From the NCBI RefSeq assembly GCF_011806525.1, contig NZ_JAAVKI010000003.1, forward strand, positions 434,001-498,000: DNA of 64,000 nt. Direction: 5' to 3'. Below the pieces are notes generated by a model that worked only from the letters and a program-made list of their open reading frames with translations, had not been told where the DNA came from and did no database searches. The stretch comes from Thalassospira sp. HF15. GTDB taxonomy: Bacteria; Pseudomonadota; Alphaproteobacteria; Rhodospirillales; Thalassospiraceae. Made by a program: the position numbers and the translations under genes. This document shows positions 45,401-54,953 of the stretch, in pieces; the first letter of the stretch is position 1; each line of letters begins with the position of its first letter.

Positions 45401-48400
45401 ATGGTGTCATCACCACCCATGCCAGACAGTGTGTTGGCACCTTCGTCACCACTGATAACGTCGGCGTTTTCCGTACCGATCACATTTTCAAAGTTGGAGA
45501 TCTGAGACGAGCCGGAATCGGTTGTGGCTGTTCCCGCGGCAAGGTCAACATTCAGACCAGTCTGGCTGCCAAAGCCAATGGTATCATTGCCCTCACCGCC
45601 ATCAACTGTGTCATTGCCCTCGCCAATTCCGCGAACAACATCATCGCCGGCACCGGTTGAAATGACGTTGTCGTCATCCGAACCAATTACGGCGTCATTG
45701 CCCGCACCAGTAATGACATTCTCAATACTGCTGAGATTGTCGCTTTCCCCTGTTTCTTCATCGCGCGCCGTACCACGAGCAAGATTGACGTTCTGCCCGC
45801 CTTCTCGCGCACTCAGATCAAGGGTGTCACTGCCTTCACCACCGATGATGATGTCGTTACCATCTTCGCCAATGAACAGGTCGTCGCCATCGCCACCATC
45901 AAGGGTGTCATTGCCACCACGTCCGACAAGGGTGTCATTGCCCGCACCGCCGCGCAGGACGTTAACGCCGTCATCGCCGTTCAGTTCATCGTCATAGTCC
46001 GAGCCGGTCGCATTTTCGATACGATCAAGAACATCGTCGCCATCAGCACCGGTCGCGGTGCCATCGGCAAGGTCGACCTGCACACCACCGTTTGCGCCGG
46101 AATAATCGACCGTATCGATACCTTCCTGACCGCGCAGGGTGTCATTGCCAGCACCACCCGAAACCGTATCGTCGCCATAGCCACCCGATACAACATCATC
46201 GCCAGCACCACCGCCAAGCGTGTCGTCACCGCCATAGCCATAAAGTGCGTCGTTGCCATCTGTCCCGGCACCAACGTCGTTGTCTTCGGTCTGGAAAATC
46301 CGGCCAAAGCCACGGAAATCATCAGCTGTCAGGCTGTCGCTGCTGACCCCTGCAAGGGTCAGGGTACCCTGATCACCGAATTCGATAACGGTGTTGCCGT
46401 TACCATCGTCGGACATCATGGTCTGCAGGGTCGCAAAATCCTGAATGCCAAGCCTGGAAAGATCGATAATGTCTTCCGAACCGGCAAAGTCGGTGATCGT
46501 ATCGTTGCCGAAATTCTCGGTCAGTTCGAAGTCATCCTCGCCAGCACCGCCGGTCAAGGTATCGTTACCCTCACCACCGGTCAGCGTATCGACGCCGGCA
46601 CCACCTTCAAGAAGGTTATCGCCATCATCGCCGGTGATGTGATCGTCATGGTCCGAGCCGGTAACATTTTCGACCATCTGGACAACGTCATTGCCCGCGC
46701 CACCAGTGGCGGTCTCGTCGGCAAGGTTTACGGTGACCGCACTTTCGGCATCGCTATAGCTGACCGTATCAACGCCGCTGCCGCCCTGGATATGGTCATC
46801 GCCCTGACCGCCCCGCAGGAAGTCATCACCCGATCCGCCAGCCATGACATCATTACCGTCACCGCCCACCAGAAGGTCGTCATCGGCACCGCCTTGCAGG
46901 AAGTCATCGTCCGCACCACCAAACAGGCTGTCACTGCCGTCTCCGCCCTGCAGAACATCACTGCCGTTCTCACCGCGCAGAACATCATTCCCGGCACCAC
47001 CCTGTAGCAGGTCATTACCGGTACTGCCTTCGAGCGTGTCGTCTCCGTCATTGCCCTGAAGGGTATCGTCGCCGGCACCGCCACCAAGTATGTCGCTTTC
47101 ATCGCCGCCCTGCACCACATCAGCACCAGCGGTCGGCGTATTGTCAAAAGCGTTTGCATCACCTTCGTCGGCATCAGTTACGCCAGACTCGGCATCGTCG
47201 CCATCGGATGCATCGCTGCCCGTCGCGTCTTCGCCGGTATCTGCTGCACCAGAAGTGTCGCTGGCACCTTCACCCTCGGACGCACCGGCTTGTGTACCGG
47301 CATCCGTTTCACCGTCACCGGTGGCGTCGCCGCCCGACGCGGTATCTTCTGCGGTCGTTTCAGCATCAGAACCGGACGTCACGTCACCGTCTGACTCGCC
47401 AGTTTGCGAACCGGCTTCAGCAGAAGCATCGCCAGATTCCGCATCACCAGCTTCTTCGGTCGTCTCACCAGTGGGTTCGGTTCCCGTCTGCTCGTCGCTC
47501 GACGTATCGTTCGCATCCGAACCGGTCTCGGCACCGGCCTGCGCGCCAGAGGTCGTGTTATCTTCTTCGCTCTGGTCGCTTTCGCCCGTCTGGGTTTCTG
47601 CTCCACCTTCTTCACTGGTGGATTCTTCGCCAGAACCTGACTCCGTCCCGGTTTCGCCGGACGTCGTATCGCCCGCAGACGCACCATCGTTATCTGTTTG
47701 CGAACCAGAGGTCTCATCCCCAGCCGCCTCGTCTACTTGCGGCTCGGAACCTTCTGCTGCGCCGCCGGATCCCGTGCTGTCAGGATCGGTTGCACTATCT
47801 TCGGCATCGCTGCCGGAATTTGGCGAACCTTCATCACCCGCATCGAGGGTGTCGTCACCGCTGGTACCGGATGCACTGTCAGAGCCACTCTCGCCAGTGG
47901 TTTCGCCGTCAGAAGTATCTTCAGTTGAAGTTTCACCGCCCGCGGCCGTTTCCGAACCGGTGTCAGAACCTGTATCCGTGTCGGTTACAGCATCACCACC
48001 TTCGGAGCCCGACGTTTCTTCGCCAGCAGAAGCGTCCGTAGACCCAAGGTCACCCGTGGATTCTGCGTCGGAAGAGGTTTCGTCACTGGTGCTGTCACTG
48101 CCTGAAGAACCTGACGTTTCACCATCGGCTTCTTCGGAACCGGATGCATCACCAGAACCGGTATCGGTTTGTGTTTCCGACCCGGCATCGCCAGTGCTGC
48201 CAGTTTCGCCAGTGCTTTCCGAACCGCCAGAAGAGGCCTCGCCCGAGGTGGCATCTTCCTGTGTTTCAGAGGAGCCTGTTGAACCGGTTTCCGTTTCCGT
48301 GTCGCCAGATGTGGTTTCACCCGAATCACTTGCGCCACTGTCGGTGCCGCCATCGGTCTGACCCGTTTCTTCACTGCCAGATGCGTCGCCAGAGGTTTCA

Positions 48401-49584
48401 TCGGAGCCCGTTGCGCCGGTTTCTTCGGCGCTGTCCGAACCACTTTCTGTACCACCGGCCCCTGAATCGCCTGCGCCAGCATCACCTGTCGCGTCGCCAC
48501 TTGTGGAGCCTTCGGTTGATGTACCGGAATCGCTCTGCGATCCGGTTTCTTCGGCGTCATTTGCACGACCGGCACCGGAGTCCAGATTAACTTCAACACC
48601 CTGCTCAGACTGGCTGTAGTCGACGGTGTTTTCGCCCGTACCGCCTTCGATAGAGTCCGCGCCCTGGCTGGCATTGAAGGTGTCATCACCGTCGCCGCCC
48701 GACAGGCTGTTGTCGCCGGAATCACCGGTCAGGACATCATCGCCCGATGTGCCGCGCAGGTTTTCAATACTTTCAAAGGAAACGCGATTGGCGCCGGTAG
48801 CATCCGTAGCCGATCCTTGCGAAAGGTCGGCGCGCACGCCGTCTGCCGCCCCATCCAGAGACAGGGTATCTTCGCCCGCACCGCCATCAATGTTGTCGAT
48901 ACCACCGCCTGATGAAATGACATCGTCACCATCAGAACCGACAATGGTGTCATTCCCTTCGCCGCCTTCAATGACATTGGCTTCGCCATCACCCGACGAT
49001 GCATCGCCACCATCGGTCGCGACAGACACCTCGTTGATTTGCGGAACGTCAACCAGCGTCACATTGGCAAGTTCTGCTTTCGTGACACCTTGGAAGACGA
49101 CCTTGTCACCGGTCGAGAAAACGATGAATGCATTGCCCGCCGCGTCTTCGCTGGCCAGCGTCATCAGTTCACTGACACTGTCGACACCAAGGTCACTCAG
49201 CGCCAGTTCGTCTTCATCAACGTTGAAATCGGTAATCGTGGTCTGTGCGAAACCACTTTGGAGCACAAAGGTATCGCGGCCTTCGCCGCCGGTAACAACA
49301 TCCTCACCCTCGCCCGATTCGAGAATGTCGTCGCCTTCGCCGCCAATCAGGGTGTTGTCACCATCATCGCCCACCAGAACATCGTCATAGGCGCTGCCGA
49401 TGACGTTCTGAATGTTGGTGAAGACCTGAGTTGCTGCAGATTGCGGATTGCCATCGCCCGAAGAGCTGGTACCAGAATCATTTTTGGCCGCGTCAGAATC
49501 ACCTTCTGAGCGGCCATCAAGTACCTCATCAATGTCGGTGTCGGTGATTCCAACACCATCGTCTTGGTTGGCGGGCGAGACCAA
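27409..49584 (-). CDS. Giant RTX (GGxGxD-repeat) type I secreted protein, 7,391 residues
   Basis: An intact 22-kb frame encoding a very acidic, Gly/Asp/Asn/Thr-rich protein, roughly 0.7 MDa by estimate; I saw no cysteine. Hundreds of GGxGxDxLx nonapeptides form Ca2+-binding beta-rolls. By eye there are about 39 modules of the type (Y/D)S..GVxVDL..GTATG..IENVxGSxxDD, 12 modules TDFxxxxDxIDL..LxxM..GNxVI..GVxxxxLxxDxF (the last ends the protein and is the likely secretion signal), and five modules containing GSPGVDGTG and SYGDVT. Residues ~335-808 are low-complexity S/T/E/D/G, residues ~5440-5650 are unique, and a His/Trp-rich loop lies at ~7161-7190. The start is a TTG with AGGGAG eight bases upstream; a stop lies just before it in frame. 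It follows its ABC and HlyD genes. It probably forms a surface or matrix layer; no recognised adhesin domain is seen. Confidence 0.93.
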   Translation of the reverse strand: MVSPANQDDGVGITDTDIDEVLDGRSEGDSDAAKNDSGTSSSGDGNPQSAATQVFTNIQNVIGSAYDDVLVGDDGDNTLIGGEGDDILESGEGEDVVTGGEGRDTFVLQSGFAQTTITDFNVDEDELALSDLGVDSVSELMTLASEDAAGNAFIVFSTGDKVVFQGVTKAELANVTLVDVPQINEVSVATDGGDASSGDGEANVIEGGEGNDTIVGSDGDDVISSGGGIDNIDGGAGEDTLSLDGAADGVRADLSQGSATDATGANRVSFESIENLRGTSGDDVLTGDSGDNSLSGGDGDDTFNASQGADSIEGGTGENTVDYSQSEQGVEVNLDSGAGRANDAEETGSQSDSGTSTEGSTSGDATGDAGAGDSGAGGTESGSDSAEETGATGSDETSGDASGSEETGQTDGGTDSGASDSGETTSGDTETETGSTGSSETQEDATSGEASSGGSESTGETGSTGDAGSETQTDTGSGDASGSEEADGETSGSSGSDSTSDETSSDAESTGDLGSTDASAGEETSGSEGGDAVTDTDTGSDTGSETAAGGETSTEDTSDGETTGESGSDSASGTSGDDTLDAGDEGSPNSGSDAEDSATDPDSTGSGGAAEGSEPQVDEAAGDETSGSQTDNDGASAGDTTSGETGTESGSGEESTSEEGGAETQTGESDQSEEDNTTSGAQAGAETGSDANDTSSDEQTGTEPTGETTEEAGDAESGDASAEAGSQTGESDGDVTSGSDAETTAEDTASGGDATGDGETDAGTQAGASEGEGASDTSGAADTGEDATGSDASDGDDAESGVTDADEGDANAFDNTPTAGADVVQGGDESDILGGGAGDDTLQGNDGDDTLEGSTGNDLLQGGAGNDVLRGENGSDVLQGGDGSDSLFGGADDDFLQGGADDDLLVGGDGNDVMAGGSGDDFLRGGQGDDHIQGGSGVDTVSYSDAESAVTVNLADETATGGAGNDVVQMVENVTGSDHDDHITGDDGDNLLEGGAGVDTLTGGEGNDTLTGGAGEDDFELTENFGNDTITDFAGSEDIIDLSRLGIQDFATLQTMMSDDGNGNTVIEFGDQGTLTLAGVSSDSLTADDFRGFGRIFQTEDNDVGAGTDGNDALYGYGGDDTLGGGAGDDVVSGGYGDDTVSGGAGNDTLRGQEGIDTVDYSGANGGVQVDLADGTATGADGDDVLDRIENATGSDYDDELNGDDGVNVLRGGAGNDTLVGRGGNDTLDGGDGDDLFIGEDGNDIIIGGEGSDTLDLSAREGGQNVNLARGTARDEETGESDNLSSIENVITGAGNDAVIGSDDDNVISTGAGDDVVRGIGEGNDTVDGGEGNDTIGFGSQTGLNVDLAAGTATTDSGSSQISNFENVIGTENADVISGDEGANTLSGMGGDDTISGGGGNDVLFGGEGNDTVDYTGVDGGVTVDLADGAATGDGNDTISGFENVVTGSGDDIVYTSGDTNLIDTGAGDDTVYGSAGDDTLVGGDGNDTLSYNSGAEDLGAGVTVDLEDGTVTGNNFTDTISGFEEIEGTSTEDTMLGSSGDDVFMAGDGNDTIDGRGGDDTLSGGSGADTFIVTPDSGNDIVTDFNPLNDIIDIQGIDGLELFSDVADFIGEDAAGNATITVGDALITLEGVNPDSLTYANFKGIRSLEGTEEKDVLNGTDRSDVITAKAGDDTVSGGAGNDTIDGGDGNDLVTGGTGADNITGGAGDDTINGGDGSDELDGGDGNDTLSYQGTTGGVDVDLGTGQAKTADATDTIANFENVTGSSYDDTMAGDETANTLEGALGDDILDGRGGDDVLSGGAGSDTMVGGAGNDTIDGGLGSDTVTYGDASGGVSVDLASGTASGADGDDTLASVENVIGSDYDDVLTGSTTDNTIEGGAGDDTIDAGAGQDLVSGGEGADTFVFSTRTDDTVITDFSPAEDKIDLVGFNIPNFEALKKMISTDYDGNAVITLNENTMTLNGVSPEDLTADNFVDLETLGATESDDTLQGSSSAEIIDGLAGNDIIHGGSGDDTIFGNDGDDTITGGVGEDVIDGGAGEDTVDYTSSSGVQVDLEAGTGGVGSEDTLTNIENVTGSNQDDVIAGDTGANTLIGGAGNDVISGGAGDDAVLGGAGDDILSGGEGDDTLVGGSGTDKADYSDSDGSVTVDLSEGTTSGAAGNDTLESIENVQGSDHDDTLIGDDANNTLSGGAGDDILDGGAGDDLLFGGAGDDTIKGGEGNDTVDYEGQGAVSIDLAAGTATSANGTDTISGVENVVGSGQADTIIGDDSDNIINAGSGSDTITGGAGDDTLTGGTGADVYIVGPDDGADTVTDFSIGEDQIDITALGVDTYGDLYEMMSENENGDLVIDFGEGTSMVLEGVSKDDITADNFIGVRDIVGTSGDESMSGTDGQDTMSGLDGNDIIDGLEGDDSIFGGTGDDTLIGGEGNDILDGGDGVDTVDYSDEIADINVNLGTGTATGPDSNDQIRNVENIVAGAGNDTLTGSDADNVLQGGEGDDVLEGLGGDDTLSGGAGNDTVSYANAEGGVNVDLAGQTASGAAGEDTLESIENITGSAHADTLAGDGDDNTIDAGAGNDSLIASSGNDVLRGGSGIDTVDYGNATGGITADLGAGTVSGLGTDQIEGIENLSGSDYDDTITGNLSANVLSGEDGDDTLSGGGGNDTLLGGAGNDTLNGGLGSDLIDGGDGVDTVDYSDAEAGVNLDLATGETDQDTGDTVLNVENVVGSGLNDAITGSDVDNTILTGAGDDTITGSAGNDVIDGGAGQDVVDYSNSETGVDVDLEAGSTNKADGTDQLSNIEDVIGSDADDSIGGSDAANTLSGGAGDDTIDGRGGNDLIAGGAGDDTLSGGEGTDTLDYSGASGAQNIDLSAGTATGAGGNDTLSGFENVTGTEFDDTITGNEADNTINGGAGNDMLTGGAGDDVLDGGEGDDSFVGELGNDTYIGGEGADTLNYSDAASSLDINLATNTATGEDTGTDTFSGIEQIIASDHDDVITGGSKNDTILAGDGDDSVTGGAGNDVIEGGSGNDTISGGAGTDILDGGEGEDTLSFTGESGVSVDLQTGATSTGDTISNFENIVGSASADTLRGDAGRNTLSGEAGNDVLDGRAGDDVLLGGAGNDTLRGGAGSDTIDGGTGNDTLDLGDLSSDQTVDFTNGTATDGSDTDTFTNIENVTTGDGNDVIIGDDAGNVINAGNGDNTVEGGEGDDVITTGEGFDLVDGGAGDDVIDTGDGADTVLGGEGNDVISSGSGDDLVEGGAGNDTISGGAGSDTLDGGAGNDTLLSGEGDDHLIGGEGVDTASYVDSEAAVTVDTSNNTVSGTATGTDTLEGIEAIEGSDFSDTFIGGGQSDTFIGGAGDDTFDAGAGNDTLTLGSGSDQVVFNPGGGSDTITDFNPDADTIDLTSFNVAGYGALENMFGTDANGDVTITFESGDTITLQGVTPSQLTADNFIGVDVRLGSENADDMIGGSGDDIINAREGDDTVDGGAGNDRLIGGEGNDTIDGGTGNDTLVGNSGSDVLRGGDGNDTADYATEGAGIEADLEAGTVTGGDGDDVLEGIENVTGTLFDDTLSGNDENNTLTGLDGDDTFVGGAGDDVLDGGEGSDTADYSNATQGVSVNLAAGTATGDGNDILTDIEGVVGSDFNDKISGDENSNTISGGAGGDAINAGAGNDVIDGGEGIDEISGGAGDDIISGGVGGDILLGEAGNDTITGGEGDDIVEAGSGDDWVYGDAGDDILDGGAGDLDTVDYSNVDSGVTVDLVKEYATGGGGDDIVRNFERVVGTDYTDTLVGSDGVNTLDGGSGDDTLVGGDGDDVLITGEGEDLIVLEPGSGNDTVTDFDVAKDIIDLSAYGIEDYAALRDQMADDENGNAVITLGDGDSITLEGVSVDDLGQKNFFGYDAIFGTEFEDDITGSQISDEIHALESDDIVDGQAGDDDIYGDEGNDTLIGGAGDDTLRGGEGNDTADYSDTTDGVTVDLGAGTATGDAGNDTLESIENVTGGNGDDVLVGDENANILDGGAGNDTVFGNGGDDTLIGGEGEDVLSYEGAEEGVNVDLDAGTATGGAGNDTIDGFETLTGSDHDDTLAGNAFDNVIDGGAGNDTLSGGAGNDTLIGGEGDDIVDYADQTDGVVVDLENGTGVASDGTDTLDGIEGATGGAGDDTLTGSTGDNILAGGAGNDTLSGGAGNDTLAGGDGADLVDGGAGDDVLSFEGDSVAADGETTDHVGSPTTDGTGDVADISGKNLSDDSFVGGEGNDTLVAGSGDDAIILDRDHENGAANPSIVDIENIDAGDGNDVVDLTSNTHSYGDVTVDGGAGDDTIWSNDGDDVLLGGDGADNINGGAGNDTLDGGAGNDVLDGGEGSDTIDGGEGNDTIAAGAGDDILIGGDGDDTLDMSSADGATIDLGAGTASSDATGSDGISGFENVIATDGEDTIIGSSGDNTIDGGAGNDTVTLDGGNDDIDGGDGVDTLDLSGTTGGVTVDLAAGTASGANTGSDSITNFENVTGSDDADVITGSDDANVIDGGAGNDTLDGGAGDDILSGGAGDDTIAAGAGNDTLSGGAGADTFVFEDGTDTDLVSDFDLTSDAISLPDLGISAWTDLQPLLSDGPDGAVITLPSGGTVTLSGVSVADLTPDHFTGIDNVGTPGEDTLGGGEGDDSVDGGAGDDSVDGGDGNDTVEGGDGDDSVDGGSGNDSVGGGTGNDTVDGGDGDDTVDGGEGNDSVDGGTGNDSVGGGGGDDTVDGGDGDDTVDGGDGNDSVGGGTGNDTVGGGTGNDTVDGGDGNDTVDGGDGNDTVGGGSGDDTVIGGGGNDTLGGGEGTDTLDGGDGDDVLQFEADRTGQAGDETDHAGSPGVDGTGEVADLEGLGLSDDQFDGGEGVDTLVGTSAGDAIILDNDHADASNTPSISDVEVIDTGAGDDVVDLTSQTESYGDVSVDAGTGDDTVWTNEGNDSISGGDGNDHINAGAGNDIVDAGAGNDTVVGSAGNDTLSGGDGFDTLDMSDVDADIAVNLQNGTANSSETGDDVISGFENVTTGAGDDTVTGSSADDTLSTGDGADTIDGGDGIDLIDAGAGNDVVSDGAGSDLVMAGAGNDTVIAGAGNDSLDGGDGTDTLDMTNASGDAVVDLGAGTASSAETGDDQFSNIENVTTGAGNDQITGSNGDNVIDAGAGDDTIDGGSGDDTVAGGAGADTFIFADGTDDDVVSDFTRGEDKISIDDLGIENWGDLVPLLSENGEGNAVLNLPAGGTVTLVGIGLSELSADDFTNITDGATPNDDTLSGTDDDDTIDALAGDDTVSGGAGDDTLLGNEGADTLYGATGNDSLDGGAGNDTLSGGEGDDALTGGADNDELSGGAGDDTLDGGAGDDVLNFEADETATSGDTTENTGSPGVDGTGDVADISGKNISDDTFIGGEGDDTLDMSDGGDALVLDGSKLGDGQTTTPTTETRTLGLTDSASSADMQAAWSDANLYAFDFGTSYVDGDGKLNLAAADDTVNFDGNGIGNDGGSPAGGQINHDAQSGESEAVVVDLGADANTATVQVSNLMAGEGGGEIGSWQAFDADGNLVASGTLDDTTIDYTSNGVGTATINATDGSGNPVEFRYIAFESEPYANGSSGSDSSDYFVRSISFETTVDEQTADGARLDGVEVINAGAGDDVVDLTSDTISYGDVTINGGSGSDTLWGNEGDDTINGELGHDNLHGGAGSDYVDGGYGDDIVEGGVGDDTLLGGAGEDTLRGGVGNDTIVGGTDEDTVMYDEATSGVDVDLANYTATGGAGSDAIYQVENVTGSDHDDTISGDAKSNILDGGAGDDTLSGGAGNDTLVGGDGNDTADYSDANGAVNADLATGTAQVGAGETDKLSSIENLVGSDGNDQLSGSDDNNTLTGGLGNDILSGRAGDDVLEGGAGDDTLDGGEGNDTITGGEGSDVIDAGAGSDFVDGGAGNDTVMAGAGDDTLAGGEGDDTLDLAEATSGATVDLSAGTASSSETGNDTISGFENVIGSAAADTITGDAANNTIAAGDGADVIDDGAGDDVVDAGAGDDTLKAAAGDDTLDGGDGEDTLDMTAANGATVDLSAGTATSAETGSDTISNIENVIGSDGDDVLTGSSGDNTLLGGAGDDTIEGGAGGDYLDGGDGRDTISYEGSDEGVEIFLGDTDAHTHNPGDGGRAFGGDAVGDILANFEKVIASAHDDYVYGNSQNNEVDLGDGNDTFDNVEAEISEDTVDGGEGNDTIWTGDGADTLMGGEGNDKLHGERGDDTLDGGAGNDTLYGDQGNDTLDGGVGDDVIHTGSGADVVQVTSLVGDKVVTDFNTSVDQISLDALDISTWSDLAPLLSEVNGNTVIDLGDQGSVTLRGVRLNDVSYDMFVGIENDGGPTQFDDVLLGTSEDDYIDALAGDDTVDGGAGNDTLNGMDGNDTLSGGAGDDTITGGSGEDVISGGDGNDSLEGNEGNDVIAGNGGDDTLIGHAGDDVMDGGGGDDYIDGMEGDDTITGGDETDTIYGSAGNDSLDGEGGDDVIYGGDDNDSIAGGAGNDLLSGDAGNDTLDGGIGNDMLAGGDGDDTLLGGDGDDVLSGGNGNDLMDGGAGNDTLTGTDGTDTLLGGSGNDTLDGGAGDDTYTGGSGADEIIVSNNSGDKVVTDFNANEDKINLAALDIDDWDDLQDQMTQVGNDTVINLNGQGTLTLVGVSMSQLDADMFVGIEQSTSGPTPNDDLLYGTSNNDTIAALSGDDTVYGLNGQDTITGMDGNDSLYGGDGDDTLSGDAGNDLIEGGSGQDSVTGGIGDDTLDGGSGDDRVWGGEGADTLTGGQGQDKLYGEAGNDTINGGTGDDSILGGAGNDVIDGGENNDRLYGGDGNDTIEGGNGDDKLYGDAGNDTLMGGAGHDSLVGGAGRDTASYANSTTAVAASLESGTASSSNGNDKLSSIEDLIGSDFNDYLFGDDGANLLSGLDGNDILGGDDGDDTIWGGDGNDSINGGKGSDLIDAGAGDDYIEYQKDANWTGSYAAKNVGDPGMDGTNEQINLSGYTRSEDIIDGGSGTDTLAMTSGNDALFLEDRLTDPGTSPRISNVEVIDAGNGDDIIDLTSDTLSYGDVTVLGGTGDDIVWSNAGDDVIDGGAGNDTLWGGSGADTIGGGAGEDVLNGGAGDDVLQYNADGVWDNNWYAVNKGSPGEDGHQNDSGWGHHHFHGNGWGHNDGGDSGTGDTVNLGGYNQSNDVFIGGDGVDTLKMTSGNDALFLDDDISDGDATVRISGVEVIEAGDGNDIIDLTSETESYGDVTLDGGAGNDTLWGNAGDDLLLGGSGDDHLYGSAGDDTLTGGTGWDTFQIGKADGHDIITDFTPGEDIIDLSEWNYNNFNQVLNDMHLDTDGNVVIELGNDASVTLMGVDDPDDLDADDFGFGT
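28015..28105 (-). other. His/Trp/Gly-rich loop within the giant RTX protein
   Basis: Encodes residues ~7161-7190, including [16 protein letters not shown]. The insertion sits inside the fifth GSPGxDG module and is absent from the other four. Histidine is almost absent elsewhere in the protein. Confidence 0.8.
32650..33270 (-). other. Unique non-RTX domain within the giant RTX protein
   Basis: Encodes residues ~5440-5650, inserted into the third GSPGVDGTG module. The sequence is beta-rich and aromatic ([64 protein letters not shown]) and contains no GGxGxD repeats. The strand pattern is reminiscent of a jelly-roll or carbohydrate-binding module, but I recognise no family. Confidence 0.7.
35110..35650 (-). 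repeat. Uniform run of 20 RTX nonapeptides (27-bp tandem repeat)
   Basis: Twenty consecutive units of the form (D/G)GG(D/T/E/S)G(N/D)D(T/S)V encode residues ~4645-4825 without interruption. This is the most homogeneous stretch of the giant gene at the DNA level. Confidence 0.85.
47160..48580 (-). other. Low-complexity S/T/E/D/G insertion in the giant RTX protein
   Basis: Encodes residues ~335-808. It interrupts a beta module just after [15 protein letters not shown] and is built of short degenerate words such as [15 protein letters not shown] and TETGST. It has no GGxGxD and no aromatic residues; it is probably an extended, disordered, highly acidic spacer. Confidence 0.85.
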
Positions 49585-49604
49585 AGCACATACTCCCTAC
49601 ATGG

Positions 49605-49646
49605 GAATTGTTTTTACCAATTCTGCGGCGGACATCCGCCTCAGAA
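49605..49646 (-). promoter_or_regulatory. Overlapping leader hairpins before the giant RTX gene
   Basis: Two inverted repeats lie in the leader. TTCTG-GGCGGA (49621-49632) pairs with TCCGCC-CAGAA (49635-49646) with one mismatch and a 2-base loop. GAATTG (49605-49610) pairs with CAATTC (49618-49623). They share 49621-49623, so they cannot both form, and the second ends about seven bases upstream of the AGGGAG ribosome-binding site (49593-49598). Confidence 0.5.
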
Positions 49647-49660
49647 TCCATTTATACCGT

Positions 49661-49690
49661 AGTATAGATTAGGATTTTGCGATTCAGCAA
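49661..49690 (-). promoter_or_regulatory. Candidate sigma70 promoter of the giant RTX gene
   Basis: On the minus strand TTGCTG (49685-49690) and TATACT (49661-49666) are 18 bases apart, giving a leader of about 70 bases. The -10 lies in a small palindrome TATAC-CGTA-GTATA (49653-49666). Confidence 0.5.
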
Positions 49691-49735
49691 GAGCAAATGA
49701 CTCTCTCTGGGACGGATAATGCACTTTTTCTCATA

Positions 49736-49760
49736 TTTTCCGTTGATTTGGAACGGAAAA
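49736..49760 (-). repeat. Perfect hairpin between hlyD-type and RTX genes
   Basis: TTTTCCGTT (49736-49744) and AACGGAAAA (49752-49760) with a 7-base loop, between the HlyD stop and the RTX promoter. No T-tract follows on the minus strand, so it may be an operator or an mRNA 3' end rather than a simple terminator. Confidence 0.5.
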
Positions 49761-49828
49761 GCCCAGCATGTCAGAATCTGTCAGGTTGTATGTAACCACC
49801 CACCATGACCTATACGTTCTTTGGGGGT

Positions 49829-51136
49829 CTACTGTTCGCGGAATGCGCGATCAAAGCTGGTGGTGATAGGGGAAAACAGGTATGCGAGAATCGTTCTGGC
49901 GCCAGTCACGATCTCCAATTGGGCGGGCATGCCGGGCGACAGAATCATACCTTCATGCTCGGCAAGGCTGTCTGCATCAATCTCGACCATTGCCTGAAAA
50001 TAGGACCGGCCTTCCGAGTCCGTAAGACGGTCCGGCGAGACATCGGTGACCGTTCCCTTGACGGGTGCAAACCAGCGCTGGCTGAAGGACGTTACCCGGA
50101 TGTTGACCGGAAGCCCGGTCGACACAACGTCAATGTCGTTTGGTGAAACACGGGCCTCGATCACAAGGCGATCATCAGCCGGCACAATTTCAAGCACCTG
50201 TGCACCGGGCGGGATCACCCCGCCGACGGTGGTGAATTGCATGTTTGTCACAGTCCCGTTGCGCGGTGCCTTGATGTCGGAGCGCACCAGGATATCCTCG
50301 GCCGAGCGCAAACGTTCATTGAGATCGGAAATCTCGCTTTGGACATCGCGCAGTTCGGTATTGATCGACTGCAGATGATCACGCATCAGCTGAGACTGGC
50401 TGGCCTTGACCTGCTGGATCTGCTGTTCGATCCGCGCAATGTCAGCCGAAAAGCGTCCAATATTACCAAGCGTTTCAACCAGTCGGCTTTCAAGCTGGAG
50501 CAACCGGGTTCGCCGTGCATAGCCGAGTTCGACCATCGGCTTGACCATGGCGAGCTCTTCCTTGACGATCCCGACTTGCTGTTCGGCGGCAACCTTTTGC
50601 TCGCGCGTGCCGACAATCTCGCGACGCAGCTCCTTGATCCGCTCGTCATACAGTTCCAACTCGCCCTGAAACGCGCTCCGGCGGCTTTGAAACAGCGTCC
50701 GCTGCGCATCGGTGATCGAGAAATAGCGCGGGTCTTTAAGTGGTGCAGGGAAAGTCAGATAGTCTTCCTGTGCGCGTTCAGCGATCAGGCGGGTCTGGGT
50801 GGCAAGCGCATTGAGATAGCGGTTGTTCAGCAAATCAAAGCTGGCACGTGACCGCGTATCATCAAGACGCACCAGCACATCACCGGCCTTAACCCGCGCA
50901 CCATTGCGCACCAGAATTTCGCGAATGATGCCGCCTTCAAGATGCTGAACACTCTGGCGACCGGAAAACGGTGCAACCACACCGCTGGCCGTGGCGGCCG
51001 AATTGACTTCTGCCGTTCCAGCCCAAAGCAGCACCGACCCGAACCCCAGAAACAGGATCAAAAAGCCGATCCGCACCAATGGTTTGACATCGGTGCTAAG
51101 CTCGCGCGCGGTTGGAAGTTGCACACCACCAGACAT
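49829..51136 (-). CDS. HlyD-family type I secretion membrane-fusion protein
   Basis: A 435-residue periplasmic adaptor that bridges the ABC exporter and a TolC-like channel. It has a short cytoplasmic N-terminus, one transmembrane segment (about residues 20-40), a lipoyl half-motif at VQHLEGGIIREILVRNGARVKAGD, long coiled-coil hairpins (about 95-290), a second lipoyl half near RNGTVTNMQFTTVGGVIPPG, and the family C-terminus LAYLFSPITTSFDRAFREQ. The start ATG overlaps the ABC gene stop (TGATG), so the two are translationally coupled. The giant RTX gene downstream is the obvious substrate. No outer-membrane partner is encoded in this window. Confidence 0.94.
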   Translation of the reverse strand: MSGGVQLPTARELSTDVKPLVRIGFLILFLGFGSVLLWAGTAEVNSAATASGVVAPFSGRQSVQHLEGGIIREILVRNGARVKAGDVLVRLDDTRSRASFDLLNNRYLNALATQTRLIAERAQEDYLTFPAPLKDPRYFSITDAQRTLFQSRRSAFQGELELYDERIKELRREIVGTREQKVAAEQQVGIVKEELAMVKPMVELGYARRTRLLQLESRLVETLGNIGRFSADIARIEQQIQQVKASQSQLMRDHLQSINTELRDVQSEISDLNERLRSAEDILVRSDIKAPRNGTVTNMQFTTVGGVIPPGAQVLEIVPADDRLVIEARVSPNDIDVVSTGLPVNIRVTSFSQRWFAPVKGTVTDVSPDRLTDSEGRSYFQAMVEIDADSLAEHEGMILSPGMPAQLEIVTGARTILAYLFSPITTSFDRAFREQ

Positions 51137-53634
51137 CAGGCACCACCCTGTCGACGCTCGGCCGATCCTTCAACCACACGCAATTGCGGGCGGCCACGCC
51201 GGGTGCTTTGCGCGCGCACCTGTTCACGCTCTGCCGGACGTTCCGCATCTTCAGAAGGTCTGCGGCGCGGCGCGCGCTTGGCAGCCGCACGTTCGGCATC
51301 CTCACGCACCTTGCGCATGCGCAAGGCGGCTTCTTCCCGGGCCTTGGCAATCGCTTCGACCTCGCTTATCTTACGCTGTGCTGCAGGCTTGCGGGCAGGC
51401 TGTGCCGCGCGTTCAGGCTGCGTTTTTGGCTTCGCTGCCGGGCGCTTTGGCGCAAGATCGGCGGCACTTGCCGGACGGGCTTCTCGTGACGAAGCTGCCG
51501 GTGGATCCTTGCGGGCCGCATTCCTGCTTGCTACCGGCTTTTTGCTGACCGGTCGCATCGTCATCATTGTGCCACCCGGGGTCGGTTGCGGTTTCATTTC
51601 CGTTTTGGCGATCCCGGCGGCCTGTTTTGCGGCCTCTGCCCGACCCGACCCAGCGTCGCCAGTCGTGCCGAAATCAGCAATTTCAGGCATTTCTTCGATC
51701 TCGGGTTCAGGCTGGGTCGCAGGCTCTGGTGCGCTTTTCGCTGCTGCCGGATGTGTATTCGGCGCGCTGTTCTTTTCGACGATCGGACGCGGCGCATCCG
51801 GATTGGGCACTTCGATCTGTTTGGGTTTGATGCGCATCTGACCATCAGATGAAGGTGCATCCGATGCAGATTCCGTCGGGCGCGCCGCAGGTGGCAAGCC
51901 ACGGGTGATTTCATCATTTTCCGGTGCGGATTTCGGCGCCGCAGGTTTGCCCGCACCCTTGACCGGGACGACCTGAATTTGGCCATCCGCCAAGGCCAGA
52001 ATGGCGTCAGCATGCGCAAGAATTTCGCGTTCATGACTGACGATAAAGGTCGTGATGCCATTACGGCGCAGGACCTCGATCAGCTCAGTGATATGGGCAA
52101 CACCGCCGTCATCAAGGGCCGTTGTCGGCTCATCCAGCAGCAACAGGCGCGGACGTGAAAACAGGGCCGCAGCCAGGGCAATCAATTGCCTCTGCCCGCC
52201 CGAAAGGTTACGGCCGCCACGATCGACACGCGTGTCATAGCCGTCAGGCAGATCAAGAATAAACTGATGCGCCCCGGCCAATTCAGCCGCCTGAATGATG
52301 TCGCGCATTTCCGCATTACCAAGACGCGCAATGTTTTCGGCAATCGTGCCGGGGAACAGGAACGGGTTTTGCGCCAGATAGCCGATCTGCGCGCCCATTT
52401 CGGTGCGATCCGCCCGGGATGCTTCGACATCGTCAAGCTTCACCGACCCCGACCCGGGCAACCAGATGCCCATGATCAGTTTCAAAAGGGCGGTCTTGCC
52501 AACCCCGTTAAACCCGGCAATCGCAATAATCTGCCCCGGCCCGGCCTTGAATGAAAACCCCTTGAACAAAACGTTGCGGCTGTTGGGCGGCGCAAAGACA
52601 AGACGATCAACACTCACCGCCATCCCCCGCCCGCGCGGCATCGGTGCCGGGGCGGTCTGACGTTTTTCAAGCAGGATATTGTTAAGCCGTTCAAACGAAC
52701 TGCGCGCGGCATTCCAGCTCCGCCATGCGGTTACCGCCCCGTCAAACGGCGCAAGACCGCGCATGCCAAGGATCATGGAGGCCACCATGATGCCGATCGT
52801 AATGCTTTCCGACAGAACCAGATAGGCGCCAACACCGATAAAGCAGACCTGCATGGCAAGACGGACAAAATGCGATAACGTGGTCGATGTGCCAACCCGT
52901 CGGCTGGCCTGTCCTTCCCAATACAGCGCATCAGATTGATCCGCCTGCCAGCGCTGACGCGCTGACTGGGTCATGCCCATGGCTTCCATCGCTTCGGCAT
53001 TGCGGACATAGGTTTCTTCCTGCGCAATGCCGCGGTTCTGGCTTTCTTCGGATCGGTCGACGGATATCTTGGCCGCGGCCTCGTTGGCAATCGCAATCAC
53101 GATCAACAACAACGCACCGCCGCATGCCACCATGCCAAGGCGGGTGTCAAAGATGAATACCACCCCGATATAAACCGGCGCCCACATGAAATCGATCAGG
53201 GCAAATGGCCCGCTGCCGGTCAGAAAACCGCGCAATCCATAAAGATCACGCAAGGGGCGCTGGCGCATCTGGCTGCCGCGCGCGGATTGCTGCACGACAT
53301 GGGCAAACAGATCCCCGCCCAAACGCAGATCAAGCGCAGTCCCCACCCGGATCAGAACCCGCGATCTGAGTTGCTCCATCGAGGCAATGAAAACCAGCAC
53401 AAGACCGATGCCAAGGGTCAGAAGGGCCAGCGTATCAACCGACCGGCTGGAAAGAACGCGGTCAAATACCTGCATGGAATAAATCGGGATCACCATGTTA
53501 AGCAGGTTGATCACCATCGAGAATCCGCCGACAAGCGCAATCGACCGCCAGAACAACCGTTCCAGCGGGGTACGATCCCCCTCGCGTCCCGCATCCGTTT
53601 TGCGGGTTGGCCGGATTTTATCCAACAGGCCCAT
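51136..53634 (-). CDS. Type I secretion ABC exporter (PrtD-type) with long C-terminal tail
   Basis: An 832-residue fused permease/ATPase. The transmembrane domain spans about residues 35-320 (INLLNMVIPIYSMQVFDRVL). There is no C39 peptidase or CLD-like N-terminal domain, as in PrtD exporters. ATPase motifs: Walker A GFNGVGKTAL (about 375), signature LSGGQRQLIALAAALF (about 477), Walker B LLLLDEPTTALD and the H-loop FIVSHE. Typical family members stop near residue 560. This one continues for ~270 residues, first Pro/Ala/acidic, then a basic Arg/Lys/Ala-rich helical stretch (KAREEAALRMRKVREDAERA) ending QLRVVEGSAERRQGGA. GGAAGGA precedes the ATG at 53634. Confidence 0.94.
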   Translation of the reverse strand: MGLLDKIRPTRKTDAGREGDRTPLERLFWRSIALVGGFSMVINLLNMVIPIYSMQVFDRVLSSRSVDTLALLTLGIGLVLVFIASMEQLRSRVLIRVGTALDLRLGGDLFAHVVQQSARGSQMRQRPLRDLYGLRGFLTGSGPFALIDFMWAPVYIGVVFIFDTRLGMVACGGALLLIVIAIANEAAAKISVDRSEESQNRGIAQEETYVRNAEAMEAMGMTQSARQRWQADQSDALYWEGQASRRVGTSTTLSHFVRLAMQVCFIGVGAYLVLSESITIGIMVASMILGMRGLAPFDGAVTAWRSWNAARSSFERLNNILLEKRQTAPAPMPRGRGMAVSVDRLVFAPPNSRNVLFKGFSFKAGPGQIIAIAGFNGVGKTALLKLIMGIWLPGSGSVKLDDVEASRADRTEMGAQIGYLAQNPFLFPGTIAENIARLGNAEMRDIIQAAELAGAHQFILDLPDGYDTRVDRGGRNLSGGQRQLIALAAALFSRPRLLLLDEPTTALDDGGVAHITELIEVLRRNGITTFIVSHEREILAHADAILALADGQIQVVPVKGAGKPAAPKSAPENDEITRGLPPAARPTESASDAPSSDGQMRIKPKQIEVPNPDAPRPIVEKNSAPNTHPAAAKSAPEPATQPEPEIEEMPEIADFGTTGDAGSGRAEAAKQAAGIAKTEMKPQPTPGGTMMTMRPVSKKPVASRNAARKDPPAASSREARPASAADLAPKRPAAKPKTQPERAAQPARKPAAQRKISEVEAIAKAREEAALRMRKVREDAERAAAKRAPRRRPSEDAERPAEREQVRAQSTRRGRPQLRVVEGSAERRQGGA

Positions 53635-53775
53635 TCGTTCCTTCCGCTACACCTGCCCGAAAATGCGGGCAGACCCCTTATATCTGTTGCCTTTGGCCAT
53701 TTGCCAATCACGCATGACAAACCACCCACGCAGCGAAGCCACAACGGGTATCCTAGCCATTGGCATACTCCCACT

Positions 53776-53805
53776 ATTCTAGTCGAATATATAAGGATGT
53801 GTTAA
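53776..53805 (-). promoter_or_regulatory. Candidate promoter of the type I secretion genes
   Basis: On the minus strand TTAACA (53800-53805) and TAGAAT (53776-53781) are separated by 18 bases, about 135 bases upstream of the ABC start. Confidence 0.5.
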
Positions 53806-54053
53806 AATTTTGCCGCAAAACCCTTTATTTCATTGCCTTACCGCGCCATCACATCGTGCAATTCTGGCCAAATTCCGACGTCGGATCCTGACAAATTCCC
53901 ACCTGATCAGACCTGTTCTGAATCAATGCGGTTCACAGATTGTCTGGCATAGAGTTTTTTTCATCGCAACGCAGGTTGCATTTGCGCATATGTGTTCATC
54001 ATCCCTATCTTTGAACATGACCCCAACCCGAAACCCCGACAGGCAAACACTTT
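53806..54053. other. Intergenic region between secretion locus and M48 protease gene
   Basis: The part of the 419-base divergent gap upstream of the protease. It is AT-rich with no hairpin or promoter I would defend. A short plus-strand frame here has no coding character. Confidence 0.4.
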
Positions 54054-54947
54054 ATGGCTGACAACACGCCGCAACTTCCCGACTTCATTCAACGGTTTCT
54101 CGCCATTCAACCGGGCGGGATTTCTCACGCGGGCGGGCTGATGGCGTGCATGATCGGCGTGCTTGCGGCCTGTGCATGGATGTTGGGTGGTGTGTCGATG
54201 ATGATATCAGCCGGGATTGCGGTCGGCTTGATGCTCGCACTTTCCCCCATGATCTCGCCCGACATCCTGATGAAGATGCTGCGTGCCAGCCCGCTTTCGG
54301 GCGAGGATTATCACGCCATTCATGAAATGAGCCGCCTGCTGTCCGAACGCGCAGGCCTTGATCACAAGCCGAAACTTTTCCTGCTGCCGGGCAAGGGGGT
54401 TAACGCGATTACAACCGGCACGGATGACAACACCACGATTGCCATTTCAAGCGATGCGGTGCATGGCCTGTCACCACGTCAGATGCGCGCCATTCTGGCC
54501 CATGAAGTGGCGCATGCCTGGCATGGCGACACCCGGATATTGCTGATTACCGATGTGCTGTATCGCGCAACATGGACCATCGCGCTGTTTGGTCTGGCAA
54601 TCTTCATCTTTGGTGATTTCAACCCGCCAGCCTGGATGATTGTTCTGTTTGGTGCTGTGCCGACCATCAGCTTCCTGTTCCAGCGTGCCGTCATCCGTGA
54701 TCGCGAATTTGCCGCCGATCACGGGGCAAGTGATCTGCTGAACGGCCCCGAAGACATGATTGATGCGCTTTTGCATATTGATCAGATCAACCGCAAACGC
54801 CTCGGACTTGTGCCCTATCGCAGCACCCAGCCACCCAGCCTGCTTGATACCCATCCCTCGGTCAGGGCCCGGATCAAGGCATTGCGCGCGCTTAAGCCCG
54901 GCACATGGCAGAAGTTCTTTGAAAACCGGCGCATGCCGCCAGAATAA
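54054..54947 (+). CDS. M48-family membrane zinc metalloprotease (HtpX-like)
   Basis: A 297-residue membrane protease. Two N-terminal transmembrane segments (about 28-70) are followed by the zinc motif HEVAH (residues 150-154), two further membrane segments and the third zinc ligand, Glu218 in REFAADH. HtpX-type proteases degrade damaged membrane proteins from the cytoplasmic side. Length and topology match HtpX, but sequence outside the motifs is divergent, so I do not name it htpX. The next gene starts six bases after its stop. Confidence 0.87.
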   Translation: MADNTPQLPDFIQRFLAIQPGGISHAGGLMACMIGVLAACAWMLGGVSMMISAGIAVGLMLALSPMISPDILMKMLRASPLSGEDYHAIHEMSRLLSERAGLDHKPKLFLLPGKGVNAITTGTDDNTTIAISSDAVHGLSPRQMRAILAHEVAHAWHGDTRILLITDVLYRATWTIALFGLAIFIFGDFNPPAWMIVLFGAVPTISFLFQRAVIRDREFAADHGASDLLNGPEDMIDALLHIDQINRKRLGLVPYRSTQPPSLLDTHPSVRARIKALRALKPGTWQKFFENRRMPPE

Positions 54948-54953
54948 TCGACC

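Noticed and set aside
47938..47949. TAAG motif in the giant protein (LapG protease site in LapA-type adhesins)
   Set aside because: It lies inside low-complexity sequence, is not in a recognisable retention module, and no LapG/LapD genes are present; probably chance.
47090..48361. 423-codon plus-strand frame opposite the low-complexity spacer
   Set aside because: A Ser/Pro/Val-only translation is the complement of the S/T/E/D/G-rich coding strand; there is no start signal.
53810..54061. 83-codon plus-strand frame in the divergent gap
   Set aside because: No ribosome-binding site, unusual composition, overlaps the start of the M48 gene.
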